Shown here in pieces: positions 46,362 through 54,625 of a stretch of 64,000 nt of DNA. Source of the DNA: Castellaniella denitrificans (GTDB taxonomy: Bacteria; Pseudomonadota; Gammaproteobacteria; Burkholderiales; Burkholderiaceae_B); contig NZ_JBHSEZ010000006.1 in assembly GCF_042653765.1 (NCBI RefSeq), positions 1-64,000 on the forward strand. Reading direction: 5' to 3'. Both the position numbers and the translations under genes were made by a program. The first letter of the stretch is position 1, and every line of letters starts with the position of its first letter. The notes beneath the pieces were generated by a model. The model had not been told where the DNA came from. It made no database searches and saw only the letters and a program-made list of their open reading frames with translations.

Positions 46362-47375
46362 TCAAGCAGCGGCACGACGCCGCCCGGAACCCTGATCCTG
46401 CTGCCCCACCCGCAAATAATGCTGTGCCAGCACCGCGCACACCATCAGCTGGATCTGGTGGAAGATCATCAGCGGCAGCAGCACCGGCCCGATGGCGCCC
46501 GCGCTGAACAGCACCCCGGCCATCGGCACCCCCGTGGCCATGCTCTTCTTCGACCCGCAAAACACGATCGTGATCTCATCCGCCCGGTTGAAACCCATGC
46601 GCCGCGCCGACCACGTGTTCAGCACCAGCACCAGCGCCAGCAGCGCACCGCAGGCCACTACCAGCCAGACCAGCGACACCGTATCCACCGTCTGCCACAG
46701 CCCGCCGATCACCGACTCGCTGAACGCCGTGTAGACCACCAGCAGGATCGAACTCTGGTCCACGCTGGTGACCAGCTTGCGGTGGCCGTCCATCCAGCGG
46801 CCGATCACCGGACGCATCAGGTGGCCGGCGACGAAAGGCAGGAAGATCTGCACGCTGATGCGGCCGATCGCCTGCAGCAGCGAACTGCCGCCCAGGGCCG
46901 ACGTGTCCGCGCCCAGGAACAGCTGCAGCAGCAGGGGGGTGATGACGATGCCGACGATGCTGGACGCCGAGGCGGCGCAGACGGCGGCGGGCACATTGCC
47001 GCGCGCGATCGACGTGAAGGCGATGGCCGACTGGACCGTGCCGGGCAGTACCGTCAGGTAGACGATGCCCACGTAGAGCGGTTCGCCCAGCAAGGGCAGA
47101 AGAACCGGCCGAAGCACCCACCCCATGATGGGGAAGATCACGAATGTCCAAATGAAGATCACGCCGTGCAGCCGCCAGTGCGTCGCGCCTGCGATGATGG
47201 CCTCGCGGGAAAGCTTGGCCCCATGCAGGAAGAACAGCAAGGCGATTGCCGCAGCCGTGAGCCGTTCGAAGAACACCGCGCCCTGGCCGTGGGCCGGCAA
47301 GACCGTGGCGGCCGTGACGACCGCGATCAGGATCAGGGTGAAACGATCGAACAGCAGACGTAATTTCGACATCAT
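46362..47375 (-). CDS. Bile acid:sodium symporter family (BASS) transporter
   Basis: Up to 337 residues with nine or ten hydrophobic helices. F-F-L-H-G-A-K-L-S-R-E-A-I near the N-terminus, T-V-L-P-G-T-V-Q-S-A-I-A-F-T, and F-C-G-S-K-K-S-M-A-T-G-V-P are the signatures of the YfeH-like SBF branch. Substrates of this branch are largely unknown. Start is either the ATG at 47375 or the next codon at 47372; ribosome-binding sequence is weak. Divergent from an AraC-type regulator, which probably controls it. Confidence 0.93.
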   Translation of the reverse strand: MMSKLRLLFDRFTLILIAVVTAATVLPAHGQGAVFFERLTAAAIALLFFLHGAKLSREAIIAGATHWRLHGVIFIWTFVIFPIMGWVLRPVLLPLLGEPLYVGIVYLTVLPGTVQSAIAFTSIARGNVPAAVCAASASSIVGIVITPLLLQLFLGADTSALGGSSLLQAIGRISVQIFLPFVAGHLMRPVIGRWMDGHRKLVTSVDQSSILLVVYTAFSESVIGGLWQTVDTVSLVWLVVACGALLALVLVLNTWSARRMGFNRADEITIVFCGSKKSMATGVPMAGVLFSAGAIGPVLLPLMIFHQIQLMVCAVLAQHYLRVGQQDQGSGRRRAAA

Positions 47376-47456
47376 GGAAGTGGGTGCTCCGGCGGTCCGG
47401 GGCTCTCGAAGAGAAGGTTAAACTGGGCTGGAAGCCATGTTTGGCGGTAAACAGCT

Positions 47457-48350
47457 ATGAAACATTCGCGAACGGACATGCAAAGCGTCATCCAGGGCCC
47501 TGCGAACACCGTCCGAACCGGCAGCAATCCTGGCAAAGCCCCCGGCAACGCCGCCGTCCCGGGCCGGCGCGGCGGCCTGCGCCGCCTGCCCCGCCCTGTC
47601 TACGGCCACATCGACAGCCAATCGAACATCCTGATCCCCCGGCACCACAAGCACACCTGGGCGCAGCTGTCCTACGCCACCCAGGGCTACCTGCAGGTCT
47701 GGACGCCGGACGCCCGCTTCGTCGCCCTGGCGCAGCGCGCGGTCTGGATTCCGGCCGGGGTGACGCACCAGGTGCGGCAATCGCCCCACACCGTCATCCG
47801 CAGCCTGTACCTGGACGCCGACGCGCTGGGCCTGGACTGGCCCGCGTGCCGGGTGCTGGCCGTCAGCCCGCTGCTGCACGAACTGATCCGGCGCTTCAGC
47901 ACCCTGCCCGTCGAATACGACCCCGATGGCCCGGACGGCCGCCTGGCGCGGGTGCTCGCGGACCAGATCGCCGTCAGCCCGGACGCCGGGCTGATCCTGC
48001 CCTGGCCCACCGATCCGCGCCTGCAATCCGTGTGCCGCCAGTTGCAGAGCCATCCCGACAGCGCGCCGGACCTGGGCGCGTTCAGCCGCCGCCTGGGGGT
48101 TTCGGACAAGACCCTGACGCGCCTGTTCCAGCGGCAGACTGGCCTGGGATTCCGCCTGTGGCGCCAGCGCGCCCGGCTGGTGCACGCCTTGCCGCTGCTG
48201 GAACGCGGCGACCGCATCACCGACGTGGCGCTGGCCTGCGGCTACGACAGCCTGTCGTCCTTCATCGCGGCCTTCCGCGCGCACACCGGCGTCACGCCCC
48301 GGGCGTTCGCCGCCGGCGCGCGGGAAGACGACCCGCCAATCCCCGGCTGA
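47457..48350 (+). CDS. AraC-family transcriptional regulator with cupin domain
   Basis: 297-residue protein. The N-terminal ~40 residues are Gly/Arg-rich and poorly conserved. A cupin-like sensor domain follows (H-K-H-T-W-A-Q-L-S-Y-A-T-Q-G, then V-W-I-P-A-G-V-T-H-Q). The C-terminal ~90 residues hold two helix-turn-helix motifs (L-G-V-S-D-K-T-L-T-R-L-F and I-T-D-V-A-L-A-C-G-Y) and F-R-A-H-T-G-V-T-P. It probably regulates the divergent BASS transporter. The start was kept at the first ATG. Confidence 0.93.
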   Translation: MKHSRTDMQSVIQGPANTVRTGSNPGKAPGNAAVPGRRGGLRRLPRPVYGHIDSQSNILIPRHHKHTWAQLSYATQGYLQVWTPDARFVALAQRAVWIPAGVTHQVRQSPHTVIRSLYLDADALGLDWPACRVLAVSPLLHELIRRFSTLPVEYDPDGPDGRLARVLADQIAVSPDAGLILPWPTDPRLQSVCRQLQSHPDSAPDLGAFSRRLGVSDKTLTRLFQRQTGLGFRLWRQRARLVHALPLLERGDRITDVALACGYDSLSSFIAAFRAHTGVTPRAFAAGAREDDPPIPG

Positions 48351-48411
48351 ACCGCCGGAACACGGCGATCCGGCGGGATGCGAACCGCCCGGACGCAAGC
48401 CCGGCGCGGCT

Positions 48412-49701
48412 TCAGTCCCGCGCATCCAGCTCCCGCACCCGCCCGCGCATCCACCACAGCAGGCCCAGCCCCGGCAGGGCGATCGCCACGGTCAGGATGA
48501 AGAAGACCGGCCAGCCGAACGCGGCGACCAGCACCGGCGTCAGCGGCCCGGCCAGGTAGGTGCGGCCCACGGCCGACAGCGCCGACAGCAGCGCGAACTG
48601 CGTCGCGGAAAACTCGACCCGGCACAGGGCCATCAGCAGCGCCACGAAGGCCGCCGTGCCCAGGCCGCCGCACAGGTTCTCCACCGCCACCACCAGGGCC
48701 ATGGAATACAAGTGCGGCGGCGTGACGGCCAGCATCCAGTAGCCCAGGTTCGAGACCGCCTGCAGCAGCCCGAAGGCCATCAGGGCGCGGTACAGGCCCA
48801 GGCGCGTCATCAGTGCGCCGCCGGCCAGCGCGCCGACGATGGTGGCGGCCAGGCCGAAGACCTTGTTGACCATGCCGACCTCGGTGACGTCGAAGCCGGC
48901 CCCCCGGATCAGGAAGGTGGTGGACAGCGCGCCCGCGAACGCGTCGCCCAGCTTGTACAGCACGATCAGCAGCAGGATGGCCCAGGCCCCCCGGCGACCG
49001 AAGAATTCCTTCAGCGGCTCGGCCACGGCCTCGCGCAGGGTGCGCGGCGGCCGCGCGGCGCTCTCCGGCTCCGGCGCCCACAGCGTCGCCAGGGACGCCA
49101 GCGCCATCAGCCCGCCCATCAGCATGTACATGGCGCCCCAGCCCAGCCACTGGTCGGCCAGGATCAGCGCTAGGCCGCCGGACACCACCATCGCCAGCCG
49201 GTAGCCCATGACCTTCAGCGCCGCCCCCGCCGCGCGCTCGTCCTGGCGCAGCACGTCGGTGCTGTAGGCGTCGAAGGCGATGTCCTGGGTCGCGGACAGG
49301 AAGGCCACCCAGACCGCCAGCAGGGCCAGAACCCGCAGTTCCGACCCCGGATCGAACAGGCCCATGGCGGCGATCGAGGCCGCCAGCAGCCATTGCGTCA
49401 GGAAGACCCAGCCGCGCCGCCGCCCCAGCCAGGGGGGCGCGTAGCGGTCCACCAGCGGCGCCCAGAGGAATTTCAGCGTATAGGCCGTGCCCGCCAGCGT
49501 CAGGAAACCGATGCTCTGCAGCGAGACCTGCGACACCGTGGCCCAGGCCTGCAGCGTGCCGGAGGTCAGCGCCAGCGGCAGGCCGCTGGCGAAGCCCAGG
49601 ATCAGCAGCGGGGCGACGCGCCGGCCGCCGTAGACCCGCCAGCCCCGCGTCGAGGCCTCGGCGCCGGCCGCGCCGGGATCCGCCCCTCGCGCCTGCGTCA
49701 T
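48412..49701 (-). CDS. ampG: AmpG-family muropeptide MFS transporter
   Basis: 429-residue, roughly 12-helix inner-membrane permease that imports anhydro-muropeptides for recycling. L-L-I-L-G-F-A-S-G-L-P-L-A-L-T near the N-terminus, F-L-W-A-P-L-V-D-R-Y and G-R-R-R-G-W are AmpG signatures, and the D-A-Y-S-T-D motif follows. The ATG at 49699-49701 overlaps the metW stop. Mpl elsewhere in the window belongs to the same recycling pathway. Confidence 0.93.
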   Translation of the reverse strand: MTQARGADPGAAGAEASTRGWRVYGGRRVAPLLILGFASGLPLALTSGTLQAWATVSQVSLQSIGFLTLAGTAYTLKFLWAPLVDRYAPPWLGRRRGWVFLTQWLLAASIAAMGLFDPGSELRVLALLAVWVAFLSATQDIAFDAYSTDVLRQDERAAGAALKVMGYRLAMVVSGGLALILADQWLGWGAMYMLMGGLMALASLATLWAPEPESAARPPRTLREAVAEPLKEFFGRRGAWAILLLIVLYKLGDAFAGALSTTFLIRGAGFDVTEVGMVNKVFGLAATIVGALAGGALMTRLGLYRALMAFGLLQAVSNLGYWMLAVTPPHLYSMALVVAVENLCGGLGTAAFVALLMALCRVEFSATQFALLSALSAVGRTYLAGPLTPVLVAAFGWPVFFILTVAIALPGLGLLWWMRGRVRELDARD

Positions 49702-50357
49702 GCGCGCCCGACCCCGGGCGATTCGAAGCGGTAGACCGCCAGCTGGCTGCGCCAGCCGCGCAGCCAATGAATTTCCCGATCGCCCCGGAACGCCGCCAGG
49801 TGCGTCACCCGCAGCCCCAGCCGCGCCGCCAGGTCCTGGAAATCGCGCAGGGTGCACAGGTGGATGTTGGGCGTGTCGTACCACTGGTAGGGCATCTGGT
49901 CGTTGACCGGCATGCGCCCGCGCAGGATCGACCAGCCATGCGGCCAGTAGCCGAAGTTGGGGAAGGACACGATGCCGTAGCGGGCCACCCGCGCCATTTC
50001 CCGCAGGATGTGTTCCGTATGGTGCATGGACTGCAGGGTCTGGGACAGCACCACCGTGTCGAACTGCTTGTCGTCGAACAGCGCCAGGCCTTCTTCCAGG
50101 TTCTGCTGGATCACGCGCACCCCGCGCCGCACGGCCGCGATCATGCGCTCGTCGTCGAGCTCGACCCCGGCCCCGCGCACCTGGCGGGTCCGCTGCAGAT
50201 AATCCAGCAGCCGGCCGTCGCCGCAGCCCAGGTCCAGCACCCGGCTGCCCGGCTCGATCCATTCGGCGATCCGCAGCAGGTCGATCCGCAGCGGCTGGTC
50301 CGTTCCCGCCGCATCCGGCGCGGCCTGCGCCGGCACCGAAGCCTGTATCGCCGTCAT
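49698..50357 (-). CDS. metW: MetW, methionine biosynthesis protein (SAM-dependent methyltransferase fold)
   Basis: 219-residue protein. V-L-D-L-G-C-G-D-G-R-L-L (about 40-51) is the SAM-binding motif; S-Q-T-L-Q-S-M-H and F-P-N-F-G-Y-W are MetW-specific. In proteobacteria MetW acts with MetX, probably as an activating partner. The start overlaps the end of metX by four bases. Confidence 0.95.
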   Translation of the reverse strand: MTAIQASVPAQAAPDAAGTDQPLRIDLLRIAEWIEPGSRVLDLGCGDGRLLDYLQRTRQVRGAGVELDDERMIAAVRRGVRVIQQNLEEGLALFDDKQFDTVVLSQTLQSMHHTEHILREMARVARYGIVSFPNFGYWPHGWSILRGRMPVNDQMPYQWYDTPNIHLCTLRDFQDLAARLGLRVTHLAAFRGDREIHWLRGWRSQLAVYRFESPGVGRA

Positions 50358-51604
50358 GCCAGCACCCCCGCGACGCGGCGCCGCTCGCCCAGGCCCAGGC
50401 GGGCGGCAATGCCGTCGTAATAGCCCTGCACCACCGCATGATAGCGCCGGTCCCCCAGCAGGAAGGCGTCGTGGCCGTGCGGCGCGTCGATTTCCGCGTA
50501 GGTGACCTCGCGCTGGTTCTTCAGCAGGGCGCGGACGATCTCGCGCGAATGTTCGGGCGCGAAGCGCCAGTCGGTGGTGAAGGACACCAGCAGGAAGCGC
50601 GCCTGGGCCGCCGCCAGGGCGCGCGCCAGGTCGCCGCCGTGCGCGCGCGCCGGATCGAAGTAGTCCAGGGCGCGGGTCAGCAGCAGATAGGTGTTGGCGT
50701 CGAAGTAGCGGGAGAATTTTTCCCCCTGGTGGCGCAGGTAGGACTCGACCTCGAATTCGACGTCGTAGTTGTAGCGGTAGTCGCCCGTGGGGCCGGGCGC
50801 GCGCTGCGCGCGGCCGAACTTCGAGGCCATGACCTCGTCGGACTGATAGGTGATGTGGCCCACCATGCGCGCCACCGACAGGCCGTTGGCCGGGACCACG
50901 CCGTGGGCATGGTAATCCCCGCCGCGGAAATCCGGGTCGGTCAGGATGGCGCGGCGGGCGACTTCGTTGAAGGCGATGTTCTGCGCCGACAGGCGCGCCG
51001 TGCTGGCGATCACGATGCAGTCGCCCACGCGCTCCGGGCAGGTGATCGCCCAGCTGAGGGCCTGCATGCCGCCCAGCGACCCGCCCATCACGGCGGCGAA
51101 GCGCTCGATGCCGAAATGGTCGGCCACGCGCGCCTGGGCATGCACCCAGTCCTCGACCGTCAGCAGCGGGAACGACGCCCCCCAGGGGCGGCCGGTGGCG
51201 GGATCGATCGTGGCCGGCCCCGTGGAGCCGAAGCACGAACCCAGGTTGTTGATGCCGATGACGAAGAACCGGTCGGTGTCCACGGCCTTGCCGGGGCCGA
51301 CCATGTTGTCCCACCAGCCGACCTGGTCCGGCCGCTCGGCGTCCATGCCGGCCACGTGATGCGAGGCGTTCAGGGCATGGCAGACCAGCACCGCGTTGCT
51401 GCGCGCGGCGTTCAACTGGCCGTAGGTCTCCACCGCCAGGGTATAGGACGGCAGCACCTGGCCGCTGGACAGCGTGAGGGGTTCGGAGAAATGCAGGAAT
51501 TCCGGCGAAACGAACCCGACGCTGCCTTCCGGCACGATGCGTGGATCGATGGGGGAAACGGCCGGCGCGGAGGCGGGCACGGGAGAAACGGCGGTCGTGG
51601 TCAT
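50354..51604 (-). CDS. metX: Homoserine O-acyltransferase (MetX)
   Basis: 416-residue alpha/beta-hydrolase enzyme that acylates homoserine at the start of methionine synthesis. The nucleophile is S176 in G-G-S-L-G-G-M-Q; D-A-P-H-G-H-D-A-F near the end holds the catalytic His. N-N-L-G-S-C-F-G-S-T-G-P is conserved. Betaproteobacterial MetX paired with MetW may use succinyl-CoA rather than acetyl-CoA; the donor cannot be read here. The first 25 residues are Pro/Ala/Ser-rich. Transcript begins with a SAM-II riboswitch. Confidence 0.95.
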   Translation of the reverse strand: MTTTAVSPVPASAPAVSPIDPRIVPEGSVGFVSPEFLHFSEPLTLSSGQVLPSYTLAVETYGQLNAARSNAVLVCHALNASHHVAGMDAERPDQVGWWDNMVGPGKAVDTDRFFVIGINNLGSCFGSTGPATIDPATGRPWGASFPLLTVEDWVHAQARVADHFGIERFAAVMGGSLGGMQALSWAITCPERVGDCIVIASTARLSAQNIAFNEVARRAILTDPDFRGGDYHAHGVVPANGLSVARMVGHITYQSDEVMASKFGRAQRAPGPTGDYRYNYDVEFEVESYLRHQGEKFSRYFDANTYLLLTRALDYFDPARAHGGDLARALAAAQARFLLVSFTTDWRFAPEHSREIVRALLKNQREVTYAEIDAPHGHDAFLLGDRRYHAVVQGYYDGIAARLGLGERRRVAGVLA

Positions 51605-51606
51605 GA

Positions 51607-51663
51607 GACCTCTTTAGCTGGATTTATGGAGCGCCCGCAAGCGGATCAGGCAAATCGGCGCGA
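51607..51663 (-). promoter_or_regulatory. SAM-II riboswitch upstream of metX
   Basis: On the minus strand the leader reads TCGCGCCGATTTG..., then GCTTGCGGGCGC, CCATAAATCCAGCTAAAG and AGG. This matches the SAM-II (metA motif) pattern: GCGCC/GGCGC helix P1, the G-A-T-T-T strand and the A-T-A-A-A plus G-C-T-A-A-A strands that form the pseudoknot. It ends just three bases before the metX start, so its last AGAGG is also the Shine-Dalgarno sequence. SAM binding would hide that site and shut off translation. Confidence 0.88.
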
Positions 51664-51674
51664 ATTCGTTTTTC

Positions 51675-51705
51675 ATTCTAGCACCGCGCCCCACCGCGCT
51701 GGCAA
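51675..51705 (-). promoter_or_regulatory. Candidate promoter of the metX-metW-ampG operon
   Basis: Read on the minus strand, TTGCCA (51700-51705) and TAGAAT (51675-51680) are separated by 19 bases. The start of transcription would then fall at about 51666-51669, immediately in front of the SAM-II riboswitch. Confidence 0.5.
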
Positions 51706-51918
51706 GCCCGGGTCCGCCCGTCCGGCCCATCCGGAACGAAGGCGGCTCGGGGCACGGCCGCGCACCGCGAACCCGCCGGCACAACCCGCGGCCGCCCTGG
51801 AATTAAGGCACATCAACGTTTTCTGGATTCTTCATTCGACAACAGGAATGACGATGATACATTTGCTCACGATAGCTTTCATTAAGGCATAGATAGATCC
51901 GACGGGAGGACGCGTCAC

Positions 51919-52227
51919 ATGAAGTTGCTGACCGAGCGGGAACACGACTGCCTGTACTGGGCGGCACAGGGCAAGACCAGCTGGGAGATCGGATGCATCC
52001 TGGGCATCAGCGAACGGACCGCCAATTTCCACATCGCCAACACCTGTGACAAGCTGGACGTGCGCACTCGCCAAGCGGCCATCACCGCGGCGATGCGCCA
52101 GGAACTGCTGTCCCCGCCCCGTCAGGCCAGCGCAGCGACAGCCAGAAATCATTCACCGGCGCGCGCGCATGGTCGTCGGGCCCGGCAATCACCACGGCCT
52201 CCAGCCACTCGGACGACGTCACCCTGA
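51919..52227 (+). CDS. LuxR-type helix-turn-helix protein lacking a sensor domain
   Basis: 102-residue protein. Residues 1-65 form a complete LuxR C-terminal DNA-binding domain (L-T-E-R-E-H-D-C-L-Y-W, then K-T-S-W-E-I-G-C-I-L-G-I-S-E-R-T-A-N-F-H, then K-L-D-V). No autoinducer-binding or receiver domain precedes it. The last ~35 residues are low-complexity Arg/Pro/Ala and overlap the end of a convergent lipoprotein gene by 146 bases. The start has a strong GGGAGGA (51904-51910). It may be a truncated regulator or a small solo. Confidence 0.75.
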   Translation: MKLLTEREHDCLYWAAQGKTSWEIGCILGISERTANFHIANTCDKLDVRTRQAAITAAMRQELLSPPRQASAATARNHSPARAHGRRARQSPRPPATRTTSP

Positions 52228-52627
52228 CCTGCGCCTCGACCCGCACCGGGCCTTGCGGCCCGCGCCCCTGAAAGGAAAACCGCTGTTCCGGATCGGTGTC
52301 CGGGCCGGGCGGCTCGGCCCCGGCGTTGCGGTACAGGGCATCGACCGCCCAGCGGGCCAGGCGCCGGCGCGCCGCCGCGTCGGCGGCCCATCCGGACGGC
52401 AGTTCCGCCGACCCCAGCGCGAACAGCACGCCGCCGGCCCGCGCCGAGCGCATCGTCAGGTTCAGCGTCCGGTCCTCGAACGTCACCGGGCGGGTCTGCG
52501 TCTGCGGCGTATCCGGCAGCACGCCGGCCGCGCCGCACTGGCCGAAGGCCACCGGCCGCCAGTCGAAGGTCGGCGAACAGGCGGCCAGCAGGATCGCGCA
52601 CCACCCCACCATCAGCACTCTGAGCAT
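52082..52627 (-). CDS. Lipoprotein, unknown function
   Basis: 181-residue protein with a signal peptide ending in the lipobox L-L-A-A-C (Cys17). The mature part has W-R-P-V-x-F-G-Q-C-G, V-T-F-E-D-R-T-L-N and R-V-T-S-S-E-W-L-E-A-V. No known domain was recognised. The start at 52625-52627 is set by the signal peptide. Divergent from gshA; its 3' end overlaps the LuxR-type gene. Confidence 0.75.
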   Translation of the reverse strand: MLRVLMVGWCAILLAACSPTFDWRPVAFGQCGAAGVLPDTPQTQTRPVTFEDRTLNLTMRSARAGGVLFALGSAELPSGWAADAAARRRLARWAVDALYRNAGAEPPGPDTDPEQRFSFQGRGPQGPVRVEAQVRVTSSEWLEAVVIAGPDDHARAPVNDFWLSLRWPDGAGTAVPGASPR

Positions 52628-52798
52628 GCGCGTCTCCCGCCCGTTTCCCGATCCCGCCCGGCCGCTTGCGGCGCCGGGCGCCCATCGGCCGCATTGTACG
52701 TCGCGCGCTCCGGCCCGGCGCCCCGGCGGCGATCCGGGACGCACCGTCGATGCAGCTAAAATCCCTCTTTATTCAGACCAACCCGGTACCCATTCATC

Positions 52799-54367
52799 AT
52801 GAGCCTGGCCTCGGAACGGCGCGCCCATCTGGCGGCGCAACCAGAACTGTTGCGCGCCATCCGGCGCGGGATCGAAAAAGAAGGGCTGCGGGTGGACGCA
52901 TCGGGGAACCTGGCCATGACTCCGCACCCGCCCGCCCTGGGCTCGGCGCTGGCCAACCCCCGCATCACCACCGACTATTCCGAATCCCTGCTGGAACTCA
53001 TCACCAGCCCCCTGCCCGACGCCGAGGCGCTGATCGGCGAACTGACCGACATCCACAGCTTCGTCGCGCTGCGCAACCCCGGCGAGCCGATCTGGAACCA
53101 GTCCATGCCGGCACACCTGCCTCCGGAGGCCGACATCCCCGTCGCCTGGTACGGCACGTCCAACACCGGCATGCTCAAGCACGTCTACCGCCTGGGCCTG
53201 GCCTGGCGCTACGGCAAGGTCATGCAATGCATCGCGGGCGTGCACTACAACTTTTCGCTGCCCGAGGCCGCCTGGGACCGGCTGGCCGATGGCGACACGC
53301 CGCAGGACCGCCGCAACACCGGCTACATGGCCCTGATCCGCAATTTCACGCGCCACGCCTGGCTGCTGATGTACCTGTTCGGCGCATCGCCCGCCGTATC
53401 CCGCAGCTTCCTGCAGCGCGCGGGCTACGAGACGCGGCTCACGCGGCTCAGCCCGGACACCTACTGCATGCCCTGGGCCACCAGCCTGCGCATGAGCGAC
53501 CTGGGCTACAAGAGCCCGATCCAGTCCGACCTGCAGCTCTGCTACAACGACCTGGACACCTTCACCGCCCGCATCCACCGCGCCGTCACCACCCCGTGGC
53601 CCGCCTACGAGGCCATCGGCACCCACCGCGATGGCCGCCGCATCCAGCTGAACACCAACATCCTGCAGATCGAGAACGAATACTATTCCAGCATCCGGCC
53701 CAAGCAGACCACGGGCCGCTGCGAACGGCCCAACACCGTGCTGCGCCAGCGCGGCATCCAGTACATCGAGGTCCGCTGCATGGACATCGACCCCTGGGCG
53801 CCCGCCGGCATCGCGGCCGGGACCAGCCGGTTCCTGGACGCCTTCCTGCTGTACTGCGCGGTCGAGGAAAGCCCGCTGTTCCCGCCGCCCGGCTTCTGCC
53901 AGGAAAGCCAGGACAACTTCGCCCTGGTCGCCCGCGAAGGCCGCCGCCCCGGCCTGCTGCTGCAGCGCGAGGGCTGTGCCGTCAGCCTGCGCGACTGGGC
54001 CGAGGAAGCCCTGGACCGCATCGAGCCCTATGCCCGGCTGCTGGATGAGCATTCCGGCGACGGCGGCCACGTCGCCACCCTGGACCCGCAGCGCGCCAAG
54101 GTCCGCGACCCGGACGCCACGCCCTCGGCCCGCCTGCTGGCCGCCCTGCGCGACGACGGCCGGGAATTCCACGACTGGACCCTGGCGCAAAGCCAGGCCC
54201 ACTGGGACCTTCTGCGCGCGCGCGGGCTGCCGGACGGCACCCTGGCGGCCTATGACGCGGCGGCCAAGGCATCCATCGCCGAGCAGGCGGCCATCGAGGC
54301 CGCCGATACGATTTCCTTCGAGGACTACGTGGCGCGCTTCCACGCGGCGCTGGGGCCGGCGGGCTGA
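52799..54367 (+). CDS. gshA: Glutamate-cysteine ligase
   Basis: 522-residue ATP-dependent ligase for the first step of glutathione synthesis. The N-terminal R-G-I-E-K-E-G-L-R-V (about 23-32) and T-D-Y-S-E-S-L-L-E-L-I-T are family signatures; I-Q-L-N-T-N-I-L-Q-I-E-N-E-Y-Y-S is another. The size matches E. coli GshA (518). Followed downstream by a tRNA gene on the opposite strand. Confidence 0.96.
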   Translation: MSLASERRAHLAAQPELLRAIRRGIEKEGLRVDASGNLAMTPHPPALGSALANPRITTDYSESLLELITSPLPDAEALIGELTDIHSFVALRNPGEPIWNQSMPAHLPPEADIPVAWYGTSNTGMLKHVYRLGLAWRYGKVMQCIAGVHYNFSLPEAAWDRLADGDTPQDRRNTGYMALIRNFTRHAWLLMYLFGASPAVSRSFLQRAGYETRLTRLSPDTYCMPWATSLRMSDLGYKSPIQSDLQLCYNDLDTFTARIHRAVTTPWPAYEAIGTHRDGRRIQLNTNILQIENEYYSSIRPKQTTGRCERPNTVLRQRGIQYIEVRCMDIDPWAPAGIAAGTSRFLDAFLLYCAVEESPLFPPPGFCQESQDNFALVAREGRRPGLLLQREGCAVSLRDWAEEALDRIEPYARLLDEHSGDGGHVATLDPQRAKVRDPDATPSARLLAALRDDGREFHDWTLAQSQAHWDLLRARGLPDGTLAAYDAAAKASIAEQAAIEAADTISFEDYVARFHAALGPAG

Positions 54368-54380
54368 CCCCGGCTCAAAT

Positions 54381-54408
54381 GAAAAATGCCCAGCGGTGGC
54401 TGAGCATT
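54381..54408 (-). terminator. Terminator of tRNA-Arg
   Basis: On the minus strand AATGCTCAGC and GCTGGGCATT (54385-54408) pair with one G-U wobble around a four-base loop, followed by TTTTC. It is placed just after the tRNA gene. Confidence 0.7.
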
Positions 54409-54415
54409 GAGCAGG

Positions 54416-54490
54416 TGGCGCGCCCGACAGGAATCGAACCTGTATCAGAAGCTTCGGAAACTCCTATTCTATCCATTGAACTACAGGCGC
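54416..54490 (-). tRNA. tRNA-Arg (anticodon CCG)
   Basis: The minus strand folds into a complete cloverleaf. The acceptor stem is GCGCCTG/CGGGCGC, the D-arm GTTC-AATGGATA-GAAT, the anticodon arm GGAGT-TTCCGAA-GCTTC with anticodon CCG, and the T-arm ACAGG-TTCGATT-CCTGT. The discriminator is G and CCA is encoded. A -10-like TACAAT lies upstream (plus-strand ATTGTA at about 54505). It reads CGG codons, which are frequent in this GC-rich genome. Confidence 0.95.
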
Positions 54491-54625
54491 GGCATGGGGA
54501 CGCCATTGTAGCGTGTTTGCGCCGCTCACGCTGGCATGACCGCGCGCGCACCATGCAGCCGCCCAGGCCAGTCGCTATAATCGACGGTTGAAGCCTGTAA
54601 CACGAACGATTATCAGGATCCCATC

